Source: Gemmatimonas groenlandica (GTDB taxonomy: Bacteria; Gemmatimonadota; Gemmatimonadetes; Gemmatimonadales; Gemmatimonadaceae). From it: a DNA stretch of 64,000 nucleotides. Both the position numbers and the translations under genes were made by a program. The stretch's first letter is position 1. Every line of letters begins with the position of its first letter. Below are positions 9,335 through 18,661 of this stretch, piece after piece. Below the pieces are notes generated by a model. That model was not told the DNA's origin, did no database searches, and was given only the letters and a program-made list of their open reading frames with translations. The DNA is taken from assembly GCF_013004105.1 (NCBI RefSeq), contig NZ_CP053085.1, positions 3,844,001 through 3,908,000 of the forward strand, read 5' to 3'.

Positions 9335-11887
9335 GTGCGAGACACTACGGCTCTTCCGATCGACGAGATCATTCCGTCGCTGCGTGCGGCGATGGCCGCG
9401 CGTGTGGTGGCGGTGCTCGAAGCGCCGCCGGGTGCGGGCAAGACCACGCGGGTCCCTCTCGCGCTGATGCATGAGCCGTGGCTGGCCGGCACGAAGGTGG
9501 TGATGCTCGAGCCACGGCGACTCGCGGCCCGCGCGGCCGCGTCGTACATGGCGTCGATACTCGGCGAAGAGGTAGGGCAGACGGTGGGGTACCGTGTGCG
9601 CGGAGAGTCGCGCATCTCGAAGCGTACGCGCATCGAAGTCGTTACCGAAGGCGTATTGGCCCGCATGCTGAGCAGCGACGCAGCGCTCGAGGATATCGGA
9701 CTCGTGATCTTCGACGAATTTCACGAGCGGTCGCTGCACGCCGACCTGGGGCTGGCGCTGGTGCTGGAAGCGCAGCGTCATCTGCGTGACGAGCTGCGCG
9801 TGCTGGTGATGTCGGCCACGCTGGATGGGGTGGCGGTGTCGGCGCTGTTGGCCGACGACGGCGGACCGGCCCCCGTGTTGCGCAGCGAAGGACGCATGTT
9901 CCCCATCGAGACGCACTATCGCGCGCCGCGTCGTGATGAACGCATCGAGGCCACGACGGCGCGGGTGATACGCGAAGCACTCGATGCCACCGAGGACGAT
10001 GTGCTGGTGTTCCTGCCGGGTGCGGGTGAGCAGCGGCGCGTGGCCGAGCGTCTCACCGGCGACACGATGTCGGGGGTGCGCGTACACACGTTGCATGGCG
10101 GCATGCCGTTGGCTGAGCAGGATGCGGCGCTGGCACCGGCGCGTGTGGGTACGCGAAAGGTCGTGCTGAGTACGAGTGTGGCGGAAACGAGTCTTACCGT
10201 CGCGGGCGTGCGCGTGGTGATCGACTGCGGCTTGTCGCGCGTGCCGCGCTACGATGCATCGGCGGGGCTCACGCGGCTGCACACGGTACGCGTGAGTCGC
10301 GCGTCGGCCGATCAGCGTCGTGGTCGTGCGGGCCGTACGGCCCCGGGTGTGAGCTATCGGCTGTGGGATCAGCACGAGGATCACACGCTGTTGCCGAGTA
10401 CGCGGCCGGAGATTGTGGATGCGGATTTGTCGTCGTTGGCGCTGGAGCTGGCCGACGCGGGCATCAGCGATCCGACGACACTACGATGGCTCGACGTGCC
10501 GCGGGCGGGGCCGTTCTCGCAGGCGCGCGGGCTGTTGGCGCAGCTCGGTGCGCTCGACGACACGGGGCGTATCACACCACACGGCCGTCGCATGGCGGCG
10601 CTGCCGTTGCAGCCGCGGTTGGCGCACTTGGCAATTGTCGCGGCGGAACGTGGTGCCTTGCCACTCGGTGCGGCGATCGCGGCGTTGCTGGAGGAGCGCG
10701 ACATCGTGCGCTACGACGGGTTGCCGCCGCAGTCGGACATGCGATTGCGCACGGAGCTGCTGCGGCGCGATGGTGCGGCGAGTGCCGCGGGGGTGGCGGT
10801 CGATCGCGATGGCGTGCGTCGCGTGCGACAGACGGCCGACGACCTGGCGCGGCGCACGGCGGGCGGTGGATCGAACGTGGTGCGATCGAGCGGATCATGG
10901 GATGACGCGGACACGGGTTCGCTGCTGGCGTTGGCGTATCCCGACCGCGTGGCGCAACGTCGCAGCGGGGCCGAGCCGCGGTATCTGCTGCGCAACGGCA
11001 GTGGGGCGGTGCTGGCGAAACACGATGCACTGTACGATGCGCCGTATCTGGCGATCGCGGACCTCGAGGGTACGTCGCCGGAAGCGCGCATCGTGCGGGC
11101 GGCGCCGATCACGCTGGAGGAGCTACGCGAGGATTTCGGCGACCAGTTCGAGCGCGTGCAGCTGGTGGAGTGGGATGAGCGCACCAAGACCGTGCGCGCG
11201 CGCAAGCGTACGATGCTGGGTGCGATGGTGATAGACGAGGTGGTGTGGAGTGACGCCGAACCTTCTGCGCTGCTGCAGGCGGTGCTAGACGCGATTCGCG
11301 CCCAGCTCGCACGCAGTGGGGTCGAGGCGTTGCCCTTGTCACAGGCCGCGTCCCGACTGCGCGAGCGGATGGCGTTCGTGCGCGCGCACGACGAGAGCTG
11401 GCCCGATGTGTCGGTGGCCGCGTTGTCGGCGTCGCTGGAAGACTGGGCAGGGCCGTACCTCGACGGCGTGCGCACCTGGGCGCAGCTGGCGTCGGTGGAC
11501 TGGCACGAGGCGCTGCAGTCGCTGATGCCATGGCCGCAGCGGTCGGCGCTGGAGCGGTTGGCGCCGACGCACATCGACGTGCCCAGTGGGTCGCGGATCG
11601 CGCTGGACTACAGCGACCCGATGGCCCCGGTGCTGGCGGTGAAGCTGCAGGAAGTGTTCGGGTGGAGTACGACGCCGATGGTGATGGATGGCCGCGTGTC
11701 GCTCACGCTGCAGCTGCTGTCGCCGGCCCAGCGACCGGTGCAGGTGACGCGCGACCTCGCGGGATTCTGGCGCAGCTCGTACTTCGAGGTGCGGAAGGAG
11801 CTGCGCGGGCGATATCCTCGGCACCCGTGGCCGGAAGATCCGCTCACCGCCGAGGCGACGCGGAGAGCGAAACCGAGGGGCACGTGA
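9335..11887 (+). CDS. hrpB: ATP-dependent DEAH-box helicase HrpB
   Basis: 850 aa, normal HrpB length. Motif I is PPGAGKTT (31-38), motif II DEFHER (127-132), motif III SAT in VLVMSATLD, motif VI QRRGRAGRTAPG. The helicase-associated domain and the HrpB-specific C-terminal block (LDYSDPMAPVLAVKLQEVFGW, then DLAGFWRSSYFEVRKELRGRYPRHPWPEDPL) are present. Biological role of HrpB is poorly defined; an RNA helicase role is usually assumed. Start is GTG 9335, 9 nt after the S41-like gene, so the two are probably co-transcribed. Confidence 0.96.
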   Translation: MRDTTALPIDEIIPSLRAAMAARVVAVLEAPPGAGKTTRVPLALMHEPWLAGTKVVMLEPRRLAARAAASYMASILGEEVGQTVGYRVRGESRISKRTRIEVVTEGVLARMLSSDAALEDIGLVIFDEFHERSLHADLGLALVLEAQRHLRDELRVLVMSATLDGVAVSALLADDGGPAPVLRSEGRMFPIETHYRAPRRDERIEATTARVIREALDATEDDVLVFLPGAGEQRRVAERLTGDTMSGVRVHTLHGGMPLAEQDAALAPARVGTRKVVLSTSVAETSLTVAGVRVVIDCGLSRVPRYDASAGLTRLHTVRVSRASADQRRGRAGRTAPGVSYRLWDQHEDHTLLPSTRPEIVDADLSSLALELADAGISDPTTLRWLDVPRAGPFSQARGLLAQLGALDDTGRITPHGRRMAALPLQPRLAHLAIVAAERGALPLGAAIAALLEERDIVRYDGLPPQSDMRLRTELLRRDGAASAAGVAVDRDGVRRVRQTADDLARRTAGGGSNVVRSSGSWDDADTGSLLALAYPDRVAQRRSGAEPRYLLRNGSGAVLAKHDALYDAPYLAIADLEGTSPEARIVRAAPITLEELREDFGDQFERVQLVEWDERTKTVRARKRTMLGAMVIDEVVWSDAEPSALLQAVLDAIRAQLARSGVEALPLSQAASRLRERMAFVRAHDESWPDVSVAALSASLEDWAGPYLDGVRTWAQLASVDWHEALQSLMPWPQRSALERLAPTHIDVPSGSRIALDYSDPMAPVLAVKLQEVFGWSTTPMVMDGRVSLTLQLLSPAQRPVQVTRDLAGFWRSSYFEVRKELRGRYPRHPWPEDPLTAEATRRAKPRGT

Positions 11888-11906
11888 ACGAACAGCAACT
11901 GCCCTG

Positions 11907-12099
11907 ACCGCGAATTGGCGCCAATGTCCACGAATGAACAGCAAAAACATTCGTGTAGTGGTCCGTGGCAATTAGCGGTTATGCAGTTTGTTTTTTGCTT
12001 TTAAACAAAAGCAACAGCCTTACCGCGAATGGGCACGAATGCCCGCGAATGAACAGCAACCGCAACTAATCTGTGTAGTTGTCCGTGTTGATTCGCGGT
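11907..12099. repeat. Two tandem hairpin-forming repeat units (TACCGCGAAT family)
   Basis: Two related units start at 11907 and 12022 (spacing 115). Each opens with ACCGCGAAT, continues to a CGAATGAACAGC block, and closes with a GTCCGTG...GCGGT block that is the reverse complement of its own start, so each unit can fold on itself. T-rich tails (TTTGTTTTTTGC, TTTGCTTTTGC) follow each unit. The same family occurs at 60247-60586. The stretch 11888-12249 contains this array and the ribosome site of the GxxExxY gene, and nothing else I can support. Confidence 0.8.
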
Positions 12100-12249
12100 C
12101 ATGCAGTTTGCTTTTGCTGTTCAACAAAAGAAATCAATTCGTGGCGAACGCGAGGAACAGTGCGTTCGAAAGACAGTGGCGGCGTATTTGTGGTGAGTAC
12201 GATCCGTCGCCGCTGCTCCAGGTTGTATGTGACTCAACCCGGAGAAATC

Positions 12250-12717
12250 ATGAGCGACGCACCGCGGAAGCCCCTGTTGCACCAGGAGCTCAGCAGCCAG
12301 ATCATCAGCGCGTTCTACGAGGTGTACAACACCATGGTCCGCGGATTACTCGAAGGGTGCTACCAGAACGCACTATTCGTCGAGCTGCAGGAGCGTGGCA
12401 TCCCCGTTGATCGCGAAGTGCCCTTCGGTGTTCGCTACAAGGAGCGCATCGTCGGCCAGTATCGCGTGGACCTGCTCGTCGATCGGAAGGTGATCGTCGA
12501 ATGCAAGACCGCGGATACGTTGCATTCACAGCATGAGTCGCAGATGCTGCACTACCTCAAAGCCACCAACACCGAGCTTGGCCTGCTGATGTACTTCGGC
12601 ACCAAGCCGCTCTTCCGGCGGTTCGTGCACACCAGCGGCTCGGCGGCCTCCTTCGGCAATGCGGAGGAGGCCGCCGTGACGGAAGACGTTACGCCAGCGC
12701 GCCGGGAATCAGCGTGA
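12250..12717 (+). CDS. GxxExxY family protein, PD-(D/E)xK nuclease-like
   Basis: 155-aa protein. The family signature is exact: G32-LL-E35-GC-Y38. A PD-(D/E)xK-like active site follows as D74 in QYRVDLLV, then E84-C-K86. This fold belongs to the PDDEXK_3 group; activity and biological role are not established. Start ATG 12250 follows a clear GGAG site (12241-12244) with 5 nt spacing. The last 29 nt overlap the end of the convergent aminotransferase gene. It sits directly downstream of a pair of dispersed hairpin repeats. The tail after about residue 128 is probably not part of the domain. Confidence 0.9.
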   Translation: MSDAPRKPLLHQELSSQIISAFYEVYNTMVRGLLEGCYQNALFVELQERGIPVDREVPFGVRYKERIVGQYRVDLLVDRKVIVECKTADTLHSQHESQMLHYLKATNTELGLLMYFGTKPLFRRFVHTSGSAASFGNAEEAAVTEDVTPARRESA

Positions 12718-13861
12718 CAAACTGCTTCATCTCCTCGGGTGTCCCGATGCTGATGCGGCACCAATCACCATACGGCTGAAAGGCGCGGCCCACGCGGAAG
12801 CCGCCGGCCAGGAAATGCTTTTGCAGTTGCTCCACCGGGCGACCGGCGTGGAAGAACACGAAGTTCGTCTGCGACGGCGCTACGCGACGGCCGGCGTTGG
12901 TGAGCGCGGCGGTGAGCAGCGCGCGGCCCTCGCGGTTCTTGGCCTTCACGAACTCCTGATACTCCGTGTCCTGCACCGACGCGAGCGCGGCGCGCATGCC
13001 GAAGGTATTCGGGTTACCCGTGGCGAAGACCGCCATTTTCTTGATCACGTCCGGATGTGCGATCGCGAAGCCGACGCGCAGACCGGCGAGCGAATGAATC
13101 TTGGACGCCGTGCGTGACACGATGATGTTGTGGCCGGCGGTGACCAGATCCGTCATCGACTTGTAGCTCGGATCGTCGGCAAAGTCGTGGTACGCTTCGT
13201 CCACGACCACCAGGCATTTCTTCGCGGTGCTGATCACGAAGTCACGCATGGCCGACTGATTGTCGAGCACCGCGGTCGGATTGTTCGGGTTGCATACGAA
13301 CACCAGCTTCGTGTTCGCGCCGATCTTTGCGTTCATCGCGGCGAAGTCGTGATGCAGGTCGGCGGTGAGCGGCACCTTGTGCACCGTGACGCCCATCGAC
13401 GTGGCGTAGTCGGGCAGCTGTTCGAAGGTGGGCCACGGCAGCACCATCTCGCCGCCCTTCATGCCGGTGGCGAGTGCGGCCAGCGACAGCACTTCGCTCG
13501 ATCCCTGGGTGACCAGCACGTGCCCCGGCTTCACGCCCACGTGCGTCGCATACGCCTCGGTGAGCTCCTTCATGACCGGCGGGTCGTAGTGCGGATGCTC
13601 GCCCCACGCGTTCATGATGGCGTCCTTGGCCTTGGGCGACATGCCGAACGGATTCTCGTTGAAGCAGAGCCGGATCGGGCCGGCCGCGCGACGCTGCGTG
13701 GTGATGTCGCGTTCGAGCTGCTTGAGCACCTCACCGTACGACGCACCGCCGAGTGCGCGCGAGGCCTCGAGCGCGGGGAGGAGTCCAGGGAGCGCCACGG
13801 TGGCGCCGACGCCGATACCGGTCTTGATCAGCCATTGACGACGGGAAACGGTATCGGACAT
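12689..13861 (-). CDS. Tat-exported HisC-like PLP aminotransferase
   Basis: 390 aa. The N-terminus MSDTVSRRQWLIKTGIGVGA carries a twin-arginine motif (R7-R8-Q-W-L) and a hydrophobic stretch up to an Ala-rich cleavage region, so export of the folded, PLP-loaded enzyme is predicted. The rest is a fold-type I aminotransferase like histidinol-phosphate aminotransferase: RLCFNENPFGMSPKA, VFVCNPNNPTAV, VVDEAYHDF, and the PLP lysine in SRTASKIHSLAGLRVGF. Substrate is unknown; a biosynthetic HisC role is unlikely if it is periplasmic. Its 3' end overlaps the GxxExxY gene by 29 nt on the opposite strand. Confidence 0.9.
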   Translation of the reverse strand: MSDTVSRRQWLIKTGIGVGATVALPGLLPALEASRALGGASYGEVLKQLERDITTQRRAAGPIRLCFNENPFGMSPKAKDAIMNAWGEHPHYDPPVMKELTEAYATHVGVKPGHVLVTQGSSEVLSLAALATGMKGGEMVLPWPTFEQLPDYATSMGVTVHKVPLTADLHHDFAAMNAKIGANTKLVFVCNPNNPTAVLDNQSAMRDFVISTAKKCLVVVDEAYHDFADDPSYKSMTDLVTAGHNIIVSRTASKIHSLAGLRVGFAIAHPDVIKKMAVFATGNPNTFGMRAALASVQDTEYQEFVKAKNREGRALLTAALTNAGRRVAPSQTNFVFFHAGRPVEQLQKHFLAGGFRVGRAFQPYGDWCRISIGTPEEMKQFVTLIPGALA

Positions 13862-13938
13862 GCGAACCTCTCGTGGGGCTGGGAGTTCAGAGTTGACGCG
13901 GCGTGGGTCTAGGATACGGCGTCAACTATCTTTCCGCG

Positions 13939-14937
13939 ATGTCTGCTGTGCGATGGTTCGTGACTGCCCTGTCGTTCGCCGCCATGCTTGGGGTGTCGGC
14001 GTGGGTGGTGGCCTCGCATTGGCCCGCAGGGGGCATGCCGTGGCTGGCCTGGCCGGTGCATGCCGCGGCGTTGGCCACGGTCACGGCCGAGATCATTACC
14101 CGCGCCCTCAAGATTCAGGCATCGGCGCGGGCGTGCGGGATCCCGCTGCGCTTCGGGACCGCGGTGCGGGTCTGCCTGGCCGGTGACTTCGCGGCGGCTA
14201 TCACGCCGGCCCGTTCGGGCGCGGAGCCATCGCGGTTTCTCGTGCTGGCCGAGAGCGGCACCGGTCCTGCGGCACGGGTGCTGATTCTCTTTCTCGAACT
14301 GTTTCTCGAGATGTGGTCGCTGATGCTCGTGTGCGGCGTGCTGGCGGTGCTCTTCGCCGGACGTGGCGCGTCGGTGGCCGGGCTGCTCAGCCTTGTGGGT
14401 GGCTACAGCAGTTTCGTGCTGGGCGTCGGGGCGGCGGGTCTGCTGCTCTCGAAGCGGAACGCCAACGGGCCGCCCCCGGCGTGGGCGCGGCGCATTGGGA
14501 TACATGCCGGTCGCTGGCGGGCCGTGCAGCGCACGCTGCGCGCGCTGCGGGAATCGGTGCAGTCGCTTCGTCGGGCCGACCCGGCGCTGATGCTGCTGGC
14601 CTTCGGCGGCTCGGTGCTGCACGTGCTCTTCAAGGTGGCTACGTTGCCGATTCTTGTGTTTGTGGGCGACCCGTCGTTCCCGCTCACCATGGACGCGCTG
14701 GCCCCGCTGGTGCTCTGGCCGTTGGCGCTCTTTTACGGGGGCGTGGTGGTGCCGGCACCCGGCGGCGGTGGGTTTATCGAAGGCGCCTTCGCCGCCACGC
14801 TCAGTTCGGCGATCCCGGCGGGTATCTTTGCCGCATCGCTGCTCTGGTGGCGGTTCTACACGTTCTATCTGTATCTCCTCGTTGGTGGGGCGGCGGCCGG
14901 TGATGCCGCCCTGCGAGCGCTGCGTCGTCCGGCCTGA
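13939..14937 (+). CDS. Lysylphosphatidylglycerol synthase-like (UPF0104/AglD) membrane protein
   Basis: 332-aa polytopic membrane protein with about 8 hydrophobic segments. It shows the family pattern of a central GDFAAAITPARSGAEPSRF motif and a C-terminal PAPGGGGFIEGAFAATL motif, as in the transmembrane domain of MprF and related flippase-like proteins. No cytoplasmic lysyl-transferase domain is present, so lysine transfer to lipid is not predicted; lipid or polyprenyl-phosphate handling is a guess. I chose ATG 13939 over an in-frame GTG at 13903, because the first membrane segment starts just after it. The EamA transporter gene starts 4 nt downstream. Confidence 0.85.
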   Translation: MSAVRWFVTALSFAAMLGVSAWVVASHWPAGGMPWLAWPVHAAALATVTAEIITRALKIQASARACGIPLRFGTAVRVCLAGDFAAAITPARSGAEPSRFLVLAESGTGPAARVLILFLELFLEMWSLMLVCGVLAVLFAGRGASVAGLLSLVGGYSSFVLGVGAAGLLLSKRNANGPPPAWARRIGIHAGRWRAVQRTLRALRESVQSLRRADPALMLLAFGGSVLHVLFKVATLPILVFVGDPSFPLTMDALAPLVLWPLALFYGGVVVPAPGGGGFIEGAFAATLSSAIPAGIFAASLLWWRFYTFYLYLLVGGAAAGDAALRALRRPA

Positions 14938-14941
14938 CGCG

Positions 14942-15961
14942 ATGTCCTCCACGAACCGTCCGATTCCCAGTTCGCCTCCGCCACCGACCGCACAGCCAGT
15001 CGCCGCCACCAAGTGGCAGCTCGTCGTCGGCTTTCTGATCATTTACGTGGTGTGGGGATCGACCTATCTGGCGATTCACTGGGGCGTGGAAACGATTCCG
15101 CCGTTCGGTATGGGTGCGGTGCGCTTTCTGACGGCTGGCTCTATGTTGTATTCATGGTGCCGCTTTCGTGGCGCGAAAAAGCCGACCAGCAGCCAATGGA
15201 AGGCATCGGCGGTGATTGGGACGATGCTCCTCTTCGTGGGCAACGGGGCCGTTTCCTGGGCCAGTCAGCGGGTGCCCTCCGGCCTGACATCGGTGCTCGT
15301 GGCCACGGTGCCGCTCTGGCTCGTGCTCTGTGAGCTCTGGCAGGGGAAGCGTCCCGACCTCATCAAGGTCATCGGCGTGTTGATCGGTTTGGCCGGCGTG
15401 GCGCTCCTCGTCATGCCCACCGGCACGGCCACGGCCACCGTCGATCCCGTGGGCGCCGTCGTGCTCGCGCTGGGCTCCCTGTCGTGGACCATCGGCTCGC
15501 TGTATTCGCGCACCGCGCGGCAGTCCGAGTCGCCGGCGCTGGCGATCGCGATGCAGATGCTGGTGGGCGGCTCGCTGCTGCTGACGCTCTCACTGGCCGT
15601 CGGTGAGTGGACGCCCGATCTGCACGTGACCGTCCGGTCGGCCGCCTCGCTCCTCTATCTGATTGTATTCGGGTCGCTCATCGGCTTCAGCACCTACATG
15701 TGGCTGCTGAAAGTGGCGAGCCCGACGGCAGTGGGGACCTACGCCTACGTGAATCCCGCGGTGGCCGTGTTGCTGGGCGTGCTGCTGGCCGGCGAGCGTC
15801 TGCCCGCTCAGGCCGTGGCGGCGATGACGGTGATTCTGGGCGGCGTCGCCATGGTCAGCATCGCCGGCGGTGGAGCGAAGCGAATGGTCACCGCGGCCTG
15901 GCGTACCCGCGACAGAAGTAGCGACGGCAGCCGCGACGGCACCCGCGACGGCACCCGCTGA
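14942..15961 (+). CDS. EamA/DMT-superfamily exporter
   Basis: 339 aa with ten hydrophobic segments arranged as two EamA repeats (about 25-150 and 165-300). Recognisable blocks are YVVWGSTYLAIHWGVETIPPF at the first helix and SPTAVGTYAYVNPAVAVLLG in the second repeat, as in YedA-like drug/metabolite exporters. Substrate unknown. The start ATG 14942 lies 4 nt after the preceding gene. The last 12 residues come from three near-identical 12-bp tandem repeats, so the hydrophilic tail is probably a recent extension. Confidence 0.9.
   Translation: MSSTNRPIPSSPPPPTAQPVAATKWQLVVGFLIIYVVWGSTYLAIHWGVETIPPFGMGAVRFLTAGSMLYSWCRFRGAKKPTSSQWKASAVIGTMLLFVGNGAVSWASQRVPSGLTSVLVATVPLWLVLCELWQGKRPDLIKVIGVLIGLAGVALLVMPTGTATATVDPVGAVVLALGSLSWTIGSLYSRTARQSESPALAIAMQMLVGGSLLLTLSLAVGEWTPDLHVTVRSAASLLYLIVFGSLIGFSTYMWLLKVASPTAVGTYAYVNPAVAVLLGVLLAGERLPAQAVAAMTVILGGVAMVSIAGGGAKRMVTAAWRTRDRSSDGSRDGTRDGTR
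15922..15957 (+). repeat. Three 12-bp tandem repeats at the 3' end of the EamA gene
   Basis: CGACGGCAGCCG is followed by two copies of CGACGGCACCCG, directly before the stop codon. The repeats encode the Asp-Gly-Ser/Thr-Arg tail and could vary in number by slippage without a frameshift, since the unit is a multiple of three. Confidence 0.85.
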
Positions 15962-16019
15962 ATCCTGCGCGCCTGCTGGTTCGTACGGACCGACGTACCC
16001 ACTACTTCGGAGCTGCTCT

Positions 16020-16382
16020 GTGCGCACCCACATCAAAGTCGTCGGCATCGTCAACCTGATTTACAGCGCGATCGGCATCCTGGCCGCCGCGGGTGTGTTG
16101 CTGGGCGGCATCTTCAGCTCGTTGGCCACGCTCAACCCCATCGTGCTGGTCGTCGGCACGGTCACCAGCGCCTTGATCGCCATCGTCATCGGCGCGATCA
16201 GTGTGTTCGGGTTGATTGCCGGCTTCGCCCTGCTCAATCATCAGCAGTGGGCCCGTTACGTCATCCTGTTCGTGTCGGCATTGCGTCTGTTCCGTTGGCC
16301 GTGGGGCACGCTGTTCGGTGGCTACTCGATCTGGGTGCTGATGCACGACGAGACGCGTCAGATCTTCGCGATGCAGTCGTAA
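16020..16382 (+). CDS. Small four-helix membrane protein, 120 aa
   Basis: Start GTG 16020 has a GGAG site at 16009-16012, 7 nt upstream. The product has four predicted membrane segments (about 8-28, 42-68, 70-85, 90-108), with the sequence LLNHQQWARYVILFVSALRLFRWPWGTLFGGYSIWVLM near the end, typical of small uncharacterised integral membrane proteins whose last segment ends in YSIWVLM. Function unknown. It follows the EamA gene by 58 nt and may share its transcript. Confidence 0.75.
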   Translation: MRTHIKVVGIVNLIYSAIGILAAAGVLLGGIFSSLATLNPIVLVVGTVTSALIAIVIGAISVFGLIAGFALLNHQQWARYVILFVSALRLFRWPWGTLFGGYSIWVLMHDETRQIFAMQS

Positions 16383-16483
16383 CGTCTCCGCACGCCAGAG
16401 TTCGTCGATAAACAGCAGTGTGGTAGAGCGCTGGAGGGCTAACGCTGCTGGCGTGATGGAGGGATGAGCGGTAGCGTGCGGGC

Positions 16484-18610
16484 ATGACCGCTGCCGCCGT
16501 CAGTTCAGAGATTCGTACGCCACCACGCGTGGTGCTTCCGCACTTGTCGCGGGCACAACGCGAGTCGCTGGCGGCGCTTGCTCCGTGCGTGCTCCGCGGG
16601 GCGCCGCCGGGCACGGAGCCCGCCAGCGAGTTTGTCGCCCGATGCGATGCGCGACTCGAGCTGCTCCCCGCCCATCGCCGCGCTCAGCTCGGCCTTGCCC
16701 TCGACGTCCTCGGCGGACGCACGTCCGTGCTGCTGGCCATCGGCAAAGCGACGCGTTTCGCGTCCTTGGCCGAGAACGATCAAGCGCGCTGCTTCGATCG
16801 CTGGCTCAACTCGGCGCTCGCGCCGCTGCGTTCGGCCTCGCATTCGGTGCGACGCTTGCTGCTGGCGGTGCACTATGCCCGCCCCGAAGTCACCGAGGCG
16901 ATCGGGTACGCCGGGCCGATGCACCTGCGATCGCCGCGGGTGTCATGGGAGGGGCCGATGGTTGGGATTTCCCGGGCCGATGAGCCGGTGGCCCGAGGCG
17001 AGATCTCGCTGCCCACGATCATCGCGCCGGCCCCGCTGCCGCGCGGTGTGATCCCCGCGGTCGCGATGCGGGCCGATCTGCATCGCACCGCGGACGTGGT
17101 CGTGATCGGCACCGGTGCCGGTGGCGCGGTGACGGCCGCCCGTTTGGCCGAGGCGGGGTTCAGCGTGGTGGTCCTCGAATCGGGAGCCTATCGCACGCGC
17201 GCTGACTTCGACGAACGCGAGGCCGAGCTCACGGAGCAGCTGTACGCCGACGGCGCCTTGCGCACCACGGACGATGCCTCGGTGGCGCTGGTGCAGGGCA
17301 ATACCGTGGGCGGATCGACCACGGTGAACTGGATGATCATGCTGCGCACGCCGGACTTCGTGCTCGATCAGTGGGCATCGGAATCGGGCGTGTACGGCAT
17401 GACCCCCCGCGAGATGAGCGCCGTGTTCGAGCGGGTGGAGCGCGAGGTCCACGCCAGCGCGGTTCCCGAAGACGCGCATTCGGCCAACAATCGCATTCTC
17501 CTCGACGGCGCGCGGTCGTTGGGGTGGAAGGTGTCCACGGCGCAGATCAATGCCACCAACTGCGTGCGCTGTGGCTTCTGCGGCGTGGGTTGTCGGCATG
17601 ATGCCAAGCAGTCCACCCTGGTCACCTTCGTGCCACGCGCGCTCACGGCCGGTGCCACGCTCCACGCCGATACGCACGTCGATCGCATCGAAGTCCGCGA
17701 ACGGGACACCGGCGCCGGCACGCCGCCGCTCAAGCGCGTGCATGCCACCGTGCGCGATCCGTATTCGGGGCGCCCCGCCCGCGCGCTCACGATCGATGCC
17801 CCCATCGTGGTCGTGGCCGGCGGCGCGATCGGTACGCCGGCGCTGCTGCAGCGTTCGGGTCTCGGTGGAGGTGGCGTGGGCCAGTGGCTGCGCCTGCACC
17901 CCACGACGGCGGTCTGGGGACGCTACGATCACGAGATCGTGACGAGCACCGGTATTCCGCTCACCACCATGTGTGATGAACATTTGCGTTGGCGCGGCAC
18001 CGACTTCGGCTTCTGGATCGAGACGCCGCCGATGCATCCTTCGTTCACGGCGGCAGCCATGCCCGGGTTCGGGCGGTCGCATCGGGAGCTGATGTCATCG
18101 TTCAACCAGCTGGGCGTGCTGATCGGGCTCACCCGCGACGGGGCCGAACGCTCTCGATCGAGCGGTCGCGTGCGGGTGAACCGTCGTGGGGAGACGTCGA
18201 TCGAGTACGCACTCACGCGGGAAGATCAGCGGCGCGTACGCGCGTCGTTGTCGGCCACGGCACAGCTGCATTTCGCCGCCGGCGCGCGTGAAGTGGGCAC
18301 CATGCATTCCACGCCAATCGTGGTTCGTGCGGCGGCCGATGTGGCGCGGCTCGAGGAAGGCTCGGTCGGTCCGAATCGCATTGGGCTCTTCTCGGCCCAC
18401 GTGAATGGCACGTGTCGCATGGGTACCGATCCGTCGACATCGGGTGCGACGCCGGAAGGCGAGCGGCACGGTGTGCGTGGGCTGTACATTTCCGACGGGT
18501 CGCTGCTTCCCACTGCGCTCGGTGTGAACCCGCAGGAAACGATCATGGCGGTCGCGACAGTGCTGGCCGAGCGGATGGCGATGCGTCATGCCGGCGTGAC
18601 CCGCAATTAG
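16484..18610 (+). CDS. GMC-family FAD oxidoreductase (long-chain alcohol oxidase-like)
   Basis: 708 aa. A 200-residue helical N-terminal region precedes the FAD-binding Rossmann motif VVIGTGAGGAVTAARLAEAGFSVVVLE (from about residue 205). Further GMC signatures are GNTVGGSTTVNWMI and the C-terminal HVNGTCRMG, then GLYISDGSLLPTALGVNPQETIMAVA. A compact cysteine cluster, NCVRCGFCGVGC, lies near residue 360, as in long-chain alcohol oxidase-type GMC proteins. Likely oxidises an alcohol; substrate and electron acceptor are unknown. Start ATG 16484. The MarR gene follows after 51 nt. Confidence 0.9.
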   Translation: MTAAAVSSEIRTPPRVVLPHLSRAQRESLAALAPCVLRGAPPGTEPASEFVARCDARLELLPAHRRAQLGLALDVLGGRTSVLLAIGKATRFASLAENDQARCFDRWLNSALAPLRSASHSVRRLLLAVHYARPEVTEAIGYAGPMHLRSPRVSWEGPMVGISRADEPVARGEISLPTIIAPAPLPRGVIPAVAMRADLHRTADVVVIGTGAGGAVTAARLAEAGFSVVVLESGAYRTRADFDEREAELTEQLYADGALRTTDDASVALVQGNTVGGSTTVNWMIMLRTPDFVLDQWASESGVYGMTPREMSAVFERVEREVHASAVPEDAHSANNRILLDGARSLGWKVSTAQINATNCVRCGFCGVGCRHDAKQSTLVTFVPRALTAGATLHADTHVDRIEVRERDTGAGTPPLKRVHATVRDPYSGRPARALTIDAPIVVVAGGAIGTPALLQRSGLGGGGVGQWLRLHPTTAVWGRYDHEIVTSTGIPLTTMCDEHLRWRGTDFGFWIETPPMHPSFTAAAMPGFGRSHRELMSSFNQLGVLIGLTRDGAERSRSSGRVRVNRRGETSIEYALTREDQRRVRASLSATAQLHFAAGAREVGTMHSTPIVVRAAADVARLEEGSVGPNRIGLFSAHVNGTCRMGTDPSTSGATPEGERHGVRGLYISDGSLLPTALGVNPQETIMAVATVLAERMAMRHAGVTRN

Positions 18611-18661
18611 TGCGCTGTTCCGCTCTCCCGATGTTCACGTCCTCCGACCACCAACGCCCGC

